Positions 56,626 through 64,000 of a stretch of DNA of 64,000 nucleotides are shown here, piece by piece (the stretch's first letter is position 1; each line of letters starts with the position of its first letter). The notes under the pieces were generated by a model that saw only the letters and a program-made list of their open reading frames with translations, made no database searches and was not told where the DNA came from. Source of the DNA: Dipteronia dyeriana (lineage: Eukaryota; Streptophyta; Magnoliopsida; Sapindales; Sapindaceae); the NCBI GenBank assembly GCA_032871835.1, contig CM065295.1, positions 84,189,819 through 84,253,818 on the forward strand. The letters are read 5' to 3'. Made by a program: the position numbers and the translations under genes.

Positions 56626-56854
56626 ACGAGTTTATATGTATAAATGATTTATTTATTTATTCATATTTTTGAACTAGTAATATTATTTATGTTTGGTGCA
56701 TTTTAGCATATAATCTGTAAAGTATAGATTGTTTGATCTTAAGACGGTATTGACTTAATAATGAAATTATATGATCATAAAATTTAGTTTTTTTTTTCTC
56801 AGATAAGTATCCAAATTATATTTAAAAAAATATAACTACTAAATCAAATATATA

Positions 56855-56934
56855 TATAAGTCAGTACGCACAGATGTAATTTCATCAATGTATTGAATAT
56901 AAACCATTCGATCTACATACTTTGACTCAAAATG

Positions 56935-56981
<47 letters not shown>
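56855..56981 (+). repeat. Dispersed small repeat, copy C, with adjoining (AT)n
   Basis: GTCAGTACGCACAGATGTAA, then TATTGAATATAAACCATTCG and TCTACATACTTTGACTCAAA. This is the same core as copies A and B, followed at once by about 22 AT units (56938-56981). Confidence 0.65.
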
Positions 56982-56984
<3 letters not shown>

Positions 56985-57332
56985 CCAGTAACTATTACAA
57001 TAAAACCGTAGGGACCCATTGATATTAAACAATACATATGTGATCTGGGTATCTACTCTCATAACAGGAGATAACTACTCTCACGAACCGGAAAGAAATC
57101 TACTCACACATACTTATAAAATACGTACTGTGGGATTTGAATCCGTCATCACTCATGTGCATTTCTATTTTTTCTGAAGAAAAAAAAATCAAATTGTAAA
57201 TCAAGCTTTCCCCAACTCTTCTTTGAGTACTAGCCTACTAGGTAATTAAGTTTATATGCATGATAATATACAACTAATTAATTCATGATCATATATAATG
57301 ACTTCTAGTTTAGGATTAAGAATTAAAGAATA
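56982..57332. other. AT-rich intergenic DNA
   Basis: Nothing recognisable between copy C and the third hAT insertion; it ends in the target sequence GAATAAAC (57333-57340). Confidence 0.5.
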
Positions 57333-57592
57333 GAATAAACTAGTGGTGTAAAAATGGATCGGCCGGCCCAAGAAGTTCACTGGCCGTTCTGGGAACGGCC
57401 CGTGAAGGAAGAGAGCCATGTCGCGGATTGGCCCGGGACAAGCCGCGTGCCGGGCCGCTGGGAGGAGGCCCGGCAGGCCGGCCCGCCTGGCACGCCAATC
57501 CGGCGTGCCAGACCTGTCGGACCGGCCTGGCGGACCGATCCGCAGGTCCGTTTGGCCCAATTTTTATTTTTATTTTTATTTTTTTCAAAAAT

Positions 57593-57629
57593 CCTCCAAC
57601 AGCTGAAATTGATTTCTAGCCGTTGGAGG
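57593..57629. repeat. Conserved hairpin in hAT copy 3
   Basis: CCTCCAACAGCT pairs with AGCCGTTGGAGG apart from one changed base; the spacing is the same as in copies 1 and 2. Confidence 0.7.
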
Positions 57630-57698
57630 AAACAAAAGTTACCAAAACCCCCCCTAAAATCTTTTAAATTACATTTTGACCCACAAATCAAATTTTTC

Positions 57699-57706
57699 TA
57701 TAAATA
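57699..57706 (+). promoter_or_regulatory. TATA box of hAT copy 3
   Basis: TATAAATA at the position equivalent to the other copies, ahead of a CT-rich leader. Confidence 0.55.
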
Positions 57707-57879
57707 CTTCCATCCATTTCATTTTCCATTAACTCTCTCTATCATTCTTTCAATCTCTCATTCTCTCAAATCTCAATCTCTAATATATTCTCCAATTCTC
57801 TAAACTTTTTCATTTAATTTGGTTATTACTCTCTCTACAAAATTCTCTACGTTTTCCACCAACACACCAAATTTTAAAG

Positions 57880-58485
57880 GTACAATTTTGTTATTACTTT
57901 TGGTCTAACATATTCTCATAGTAAATTTATATGTTTATGTTTAGATTTGAGTTACTTAATGAAAACATTATTTATTTAGTTAGTTAGTTTATCGATTTTT
58001 GGGCTTTAATGTTAATATTATTTGTTTAGTTTATTCAAATTTTTAAGTTTAGTAGTAATTTTAATATTTGTTATTAATAAATTTAGAAAGTTAATTTGTA
58101 TTACTGAAATTACTTTTTGTAATAAGTAAATGATGAATGTTAAGTGTAGTAATTACGTTTGATATTGTTTTTTTTCATAAATTAAAAATTTTCATTTGTA
58201 GATTATGTTAGTAAATTTAAGAGTAGTGGTTCAAATCATCAATTTTATGTTATATTATGTTAGTAAATTTATCAATTTTATTTGTAGTAGTGAACTAGTG
58301 AATTTAAAATTTTATGTTAGTAGATTATGATTCTTTTGTTTATTTAATTTGTTTTTTAAGTAAATAAATTATTGTAAGTGTCGTATTAGTTATAGTAAAT
58401 ATTGTTAGTAAATTAAGATTACTGTTAGTAAATATTGATTTTTAATTTGACTATTAACTACTATAGTGCTCATATTTTTATTCAG
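57880..58485 (+). other. Predicted 5'-UTR intron of hAT copy 3
   Basis: Donor TTTTAAAG then GTACAATT and acceptor ATTTTTATTCAG three bases before the ATG at 58489; 606 bases, slightly shorter than in copy 2. Confidence 0.6.
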
Positions 58486-58488
58486 ATA

Positions 58489-60548
58489 ATGGATCCTAAC
58501 CAGCAGCCTTATTTTTCGGACGGTTTGAATATGCTCAACGATGAATTTGATATTTCAGAATCGACCCATACTCAAGCGGGACCTTCTGGTTCCGGCGTTA
58601 CACCAACATCACGTCCCAGAAAATTAACATCAGATGTGTGGCAATGTTTCAACATAGTTCAAATGGCACTCCCAAACGGGACGTCTGGCCTCAGAGCTAA
58701 ATGTAAGTTTTACCATAAAAATTATGCTACAAGTACGGGGGGAACCGGACATTTGAGACGGCATATGCACAAATGTATGCCTGCACATTGACAGGTAGAT
58801 ACTACAACCCATACACAACTTCAACGGCACCCAGACGGATCCGTTATGACGTGGCAGTTCGACGTCATGCAAGCTAGAGAGTGTTTGGCACGATACATTG
58901 CACGAACTGATCAACCGGTCAGTATTGGTGAGAGTCCATTTTATAAAGAATTAATCACATCTGCATATAACCTCCAATATGAACCTGTTTCTAGAACCAC
59001 CACTAGAAATGATTTGATATGATTTTTTGAAACCGAAATGGATGACTTAGTTGCTGAAATACAGCATTTAAGTGTCTCTGTTGCATTAACTTCTGATATT
59101 TGGAATGCATGTTCAAAACAGGACTATTTATGTGTCACAGGACACTATTTAGATTCTGATTGGAGGATAAAAAAAAGATTTTTTGGTTTTCGTCCTATGA
59201 ATTTTGCACATACCGCAAAAAACATTTTTAATGTCATAATAGAAATTTTAGAAACTTATGAAATCACGCATCGCATTCTTTCAATCACATTTGATAATGC
59301 ATCTGCAAATACTAGCTCTATTGCATTATTTGTTGCAAGAAATATCCCGCAAGATGGAGGTTATTTCTTCCATCAACGGTGTGCATGTCATATTATAAAT
59401 TTAGTTGTACATACTGGTTTAAAGCAGGTAAGCGACAAAATAGATCGCATAAGAGATGCCATTTCTTGGATTTGCAGTTCTAATCCTAGATTCAGTGAAT
59501 TCAAGAGACATTGTAAATTAAACGGTCTCAAACCCCGACGATTCCAAACTAATATGCCGGTAAGGTGGAACTCTACTTATTTAATGTTGTACAGATTGTT
59601 TGGAATATGATACAACCATTACATGTTTTTATAACATGAAATTGACCGAAACAGGACAACTTAGTCCAAAATTACTTACCACAAACGATTGGTATGTGGC
59701 AAAGATTTTTGTTCAATTTTTAAAGATTTTTTACAATGCTACTGTAACTCTTTCCGGGGTATATTACCCCACATCTTCCCAGGCAATCCATCAGATAGTG
59801 GAAATGTCTAAACTGTTAAACTGTTATAGAGAAGATAAACATCTAGGCGTTGCAGTTGTTGTCATGGAGACAAAGTTGAAAAAATATCGGGCTAACATTC
59901 CCATACTTTATGCCTTAAGTGTTATAATAGATCCCAGGGTTAAATTATCTGGTTTAGAAGTTTTGCTTGAGTTTATTGGTATTAATTTGTCAATAGATTA
60001 TTCAGAACAAATTACTGACATTCGAACCAAGTTGTTCGAGATTTTTCGTATTTATGAGACCAGGTTTGGTAACATTGACATCCCCCAATCAACACGACCG
60101 GAGACAGAGCCGAAGCAAACAAGTTGGAGCCTTCTGAAACGACGAAAAAAAGACAAATCAGCAAATACTTCTTTAGGGCAAAGATCTAGTCCATCTTCTT
60201 GTACCGAACTTATTAGGTACCTTGAAGCACAGTTTGATGCTGTTGAAGACAAGGAAGAGTTTGATTTGTTGTTATGGTGGAAGACCTATACGTACAGGTA
60301 TCCAGTTCTGTCACACTTAGCACGTGATCACGGTGTCTTCAGAACAAGCTTTCAGCACCAGTGGACGCATAATTGAACCAAGAAAAAACTGTTTGTCTCC
60401 AGAGATGGTGGAGGTATTAACATGCCTTCGAGATCGGGAGCATGCTAAAAAAAGGTTACAAAATCTAACTGTAGATAAAGAACTTAATCTAAATTTCAAC
60501 AATCTATATATTGATGACCCTTCAGGTAGTGGTCATTGTCAGAACTAG
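58489..60548 (+). pseudogene. hAT transposase pseudogene (copy 3, stops and frameshifts)
   Basis: The gene begins MDPNQQPYFSDGLNMLNDEF. The BED finger has lost a zinc ligand: CKFC of the other copies reads CKFY here. A TGA at 58789-58791 (GGA in copies 1 and 2) and a TGA at 59020-59022 (from CGA) interrupt the first half. A one-base insertion near 59592 shifts the frame, and a net 20-base deletion at about 60328 shifts it again just before the dimerisation motif SSEQAFSTSGRIIEP. The original end (DDPSGSG, then TAG at 60546-60548) is kept. With 2060 bases it is 19 shorter than the other copies, exactly the sum of these two indels. Confidence 0.92.
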
Positions 60549-61044
60549 GTTATACTTTTACATATGTATTTATTATTTACTTGTAAGTTGTAAAACGGTT
60601 GCACTCTTTTTCCCTTACCAAGTTTTTATCCCACTGGATTTTTCTTGGTAAGGTTTTTAACGAGGCAATCATGTAGATATGTATTACTGAATTCCATAAG
60701 TGAAAAATAAATAAATAATTAAAAAATTGTTCGTTCTCTTCATTCATTTTAAATTATAAACCCTTAACCATAAACTATAAATCCTAAACCCTATACCCTA
60801 AATCCAAAAAAACGTAATTTGGAAAAAAAATTGGACCAAAAAACTAACCCACCAGACCAGGCCCGCCAGAGGGGTCCGGCGGGCTGCCCTGACACGGCCC
60901 GTCTGAGACAGACCGGCGTGCCGTGCCGTGCCGTGCTGGACCGGCCCTCGACACAGTCGCGTGCTAGACCTGATTCCAAAAATGGACTGACCAGACCGTC
61001 CCTAATGGACCGGACCAGTTTATTTTTACACCACTAGAAGAAAC

Positions 61045-62144
61045 CCCAATTTTTTGAATAACACAACTTTCCACACCTAACCCTTAATTTGACATTTTTC
61101 CAAATTTCAAATCCTCGATGGCAGTCCAAGACAAATAATTTTAATTATAGTGGATGGAAATAAAAGTTTTTTTTTATAAATCCAATTGATATAAAAGTTG
61201 TGCAGCATTTATACATTTAATTAGAGCCTAAAATATGATTAAATATTAAGAAAAATAAAATATAAAGTAATTTAGTTGGCTAAGGTTTATTCCAGTATCC
61301 CAAATTCCCAATTGACTGTGGCATCATAATACGACAAAAAATGGGTACTCGAATGTTATCCAAATATGGATAAAAAGACGAATTCAATCCTAATCTATTA
61401 TTCTATTTCGATTTCTATTTTGAAAACTATATTTAGGGAAAAAGGTTTGGTTGCGTTAATTTCATTTTTAAGCTGATATTATTTTCGTTGTGACCCGATG
61501 AGATTGAACTCTAGGTTCGAATTGCAACTTCAATTCTAAGAGTGTTTTTAGTATGGTTAAAATAAAATATGAAAAATAGAAAGGTTTGGAGAGATAAAAT
61601 ATATGCGAAAAATAAAGAAAAATAACTTTTCCTTTTAAACATTTGGAAAACAGGAAAGAAATAACAAATTTTCTTTTTGGTATTTTTAAAGAAAACATAA
61701 AGGATATAAAATATGTTTTATCAAAATTACTATGTTACCCTTACAGTATAGCGTGATGATAAAAAAAGATAAATAAATTTATAATTTCAATTAAACCTAA
61801 AACCCATTCCTTTATTTTCTGTATTTTCTGTCCACTTTTGGGAGGATTAAAAATTAGTGGGTCTCATCTATAAATTTATCCTCACAATTTTCTATTCCTT
61901 CCATTTTTCTCGAATACCAAACATGAAACTTATTTATTTCCTTCTCTTTCTTTCCTCGCCATTTTACCAAATCCACTCTAAAAAAAGAGGTATCTCCAAT
62001 AATATTTGCAACACTGTAATTTGAACCATATGACCGGTAGTGGAGCTATATTTTGAAGTCTACGACCCTTATTATAGGCAATTTAACTATAAATAAAATT
62101 GTGTATACTAGTGAATTTTTGTTATAAAAAAAAAATCAAGTTAT
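61045..62144. other. AT-rich intergenic DNA
   Basis: No gene or repeat border was recognised in this 1.1 kb. Confidence 0.5.
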
Positions 62145-62152
62145 ATATCAGC

Positions 62153-63023
62153 TAGGGATGGCAATGGGGCAAGGTGACCTTCCCCGCACCCCATCCCATT
62201 TAATTTTTGAAAACCCATTACTTTATAAAACCCCACCATAGATGGAGCGTATTGGGGCGGGACAGTGTACATCTGGGGTTGCTTTCCCTATCCCCACCCA
62301 TTTATAATTTTTATTTTATTAGAATAACAAATACATAACCATTGAATATGATAAAATAGATAAAGTAGTAAATTATTCGATTAAACTATTAAAAAACATT
62401 TCGTAAACATAGACAAGTAAATTCACTCATTTTCTCTTGATGACACCGGTATTGGGTCTTCACTTTCTAGTACATATTTGAGCCTATCTGAAGTAGTGAT
62501 GAACAAAATAATTTTGATTCAAGAATTTAAAATTATTAAAGAAATAAACTTGAAAAAAAAAACTATTGTATTTAAACTTTAAATTTTAAAAGATATTTGA
62601 GAAAGAAACTTTTAAATTTTAAATTTTAAAATTTAAACTTTACTGTATTTGAGGTTGAAGCTTGAACGATGAACTTCGAGTTGTTTGAAGAATAAAGAGT
62701 AAGAGTTGCAGTTGCAATTAGCGGTTAGGGTTTTTTTTAATAGTATTTTGTCTTGTCACTTTATGTTAAATACCGGCGAAAAGATGTACAGTTAGGGTTA
62801 ATATATATATTATTTTGTTTAGATATATTTCTTGTTTTTAAAACTATATAGTTTAACTAAATATTATTTAAAGCGAGACGGGGTGGGGAGTATCAAAACT
62901 CATCCCCGCCTCATACTCATTGCGAGTTAGACTATTTATCTTCATCCCCGTCTCATCTCTACTAAATTGAAACCCATCTCCACCCTAACGTGCCGGTCCC
63001 CGTGGATATTTTTGCCATTCTTA
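62153..63023. mobile_element. hAT-type MITE (871 bp), GGGATGGCAA family
   Basis: It starts TAGGGATGGCAATGGGGC and ends TTTTGCCATTCTTA. The flanks ATATCAGC (62145-62152) and ATATCAGT (63024-63031) form an 8-bp target duplication with one mismatch. Subterminal zones hold G/C-rich motifs such as GGGGCGGGAC, GACGGGGTGGGGA and CATCCCCGCC. There is no coding sequence, so it depends on a transposase encoded elsewhere. Confidence 0.85.
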
Positions 63024-63031
63024 ATATCAGT

Positions 63032-64000
63032 TTAAATTTGTGATTTTTTTGTTTATAACTTCACTTCTAATTCCTTTTGAAAAATAAAATAAACATCTAA
63101 CTATTTATAGCGGTTGTTGAGTTGAAATCCATTCTTAACCTTTCAATCAATTGAAAATAAACGTTTGGCTGTTAAAGTAAAACATTGAATACAAAATAAA
63201 ATATATATTTTTTATTTAATTTATTTGTATGAATTTCAAATAAATTATATAAAAATTGGATAAAACAGGTCTTAACGCATGACACTGGTGAATAATACAG
63301 AAATATGTGGGAATGATTTTGAGTGAAGCAGAACTGGTGAAAACAATGCTGTTAAAAAAGTTTGTAATGTGTTAGGTCATCATCATTAATGTATTAAGAT
63401 AGATATTAAGGCTACACCAATAGAATAAATTATTCCATTCGAGAACTGGAATTTACCCCAATCTCCATGCCTATCATTTTTATTAATTTATCTCAGTTTG
63501 CATTTTATTTTTTATCCGAAAACAGAATGGTTAAATTTTATTAAAGATTAATTAGTGATGGAAAACTAAAAACGGAATTAATATGTTTGTTTTTTTCATA
63601 AAACCCGTGATAAGTTGTTTGGTTTTTTTAAGTATAAATATCAAAAAATAAATACTTTTATAAATATATCCTTTTAACTATTTTTTATTATATTTGTATA
63701 CTTTAATACATTAAAGATAAATTTAATAATTTTAAAAAATTATTTAATTATTATTAATATTTTAAATTTATATAAATTATTGCATCCAATGAAATTAAAT
63801 ACAAACAAAATCAATCAAATCTTTTATGCATTGCCAATAAATTTGTAAATCAAATAATATAATTTATAAATAGATATAGGGAGATTGTAATTTAAGTAGG
63901 CACACTAGCATGTTGTATTTGTGAAAAAAAATAAATGATGCAATTTATAAACGGGTAATATAGTTTATAAACAAATGCATTGGAGAATTGAATTTGAGTT
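63032..64000. other. AT-rich intergenic DNA
   Basis: No gene, RNA gene or repeat border was seen to the end of the window. Confidence 0.5.

Larger units (their letters stand above)
57341..61036 (+). mobile_element. hAT DNA transposon, copy 3 (3.7 kb, inactivated)
   Basis: The left TIR TAGTGGTGTAAAAATGG begins at 57341. The right end TTTTTACACCACTA finishes at 61036, with one base changed further in (TATTTTT for CATTTTT). The target duplication GAATAAAC (57333-57340) and GAAGAAAC (61037-61044) matches at 7 of 8 bases. GC-rich ends, hairpin (57593-57629), TATA box (57699-57706), leader intron (57880-58485) and telomere-like 3' tract (about 60747-60806) are all in the same order as in copies 1 and 2. 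Confidence 0.93.

Overview
The window looks like nuclear DNA from a flowering plant, probably a eudicot. It is strongly AT-rich, has long stretches without genes, carries introns with GT/AG borders, and is filled with typical plant transposons (hAT, Ty1/copia, Tat-type Ty3/gypsy, CACTA-like, MITEs, a SINE). The species cannot be read from the sequence. Only one host gene looks intact: a four-exon GH1-HMGA type chromatin protein (30634-34269, + strand) with a linker-histone-like globular domain and six AT-hooks.

Layout. 410-4194 is a 3.8-kb hAT element in minus orientation, bounded by a perfect 8-bp target duplication. 4330-5560 is a less AT-rich, organelle-looking insert containing a fragment of plastid rpoC2. 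5791-6188 (minus) is a two-exon secreted cysteine-rich peptide gene with a stop in its signal peptide. 6200-12830 is mostly AT-rich and holds a 1.1-kb Harbinger-like MITE. 12833-16641 is a second copy of the hAT family. 18151-19334 holds a 290-bp tandem duplication and a CACTA-type terminus. 19493-25768 is a decayed copia element split by a Mutator-like insertion that carries a tandem array. 28095-30109 is a fold-back element with a hAT MITE nested in its left arm. The GH1-HMGA gene follows. 36.0-36.8 kb holds tandem repeats, and 37258-37679 is a GRF-zinc-finger pseudogene.

39610-50631 is an 11-kb Tat-lineage gypsy retrotransposon in minus orientation. It carries an extra antisense coding region and a 90-bp tandem array between pol and the 3' LTR. 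To its right are a SINE with a 13-17 bp target duplication (about 54.1-54.4 kb), an 800-bp palindromic fold-back element (55.8-56.6 kb), a third hAT copy (57341-61036) and an 870-bp hAT MITE (62153-63023).

The three hAT copies share the same architecture: TIR, GC-rich GGCC-motif ends, a 12-bp-arm hairpin, a TATA box, a 5'-UTR intron, one roughly 692-codon BED/hAT-dimerisation transposase and a telomere-like 3' tract. All three are dead, mostly through nonsense transitions of the kind methylated-cytosine deamination produces. No previously unknown autonomous system is clearly present. The best leads are the antisense ORF with its satellite-like array, the GC-rich ends and hairpin of the hAT family, and the small dispersed repeat family that sits beside AT microsatellites.
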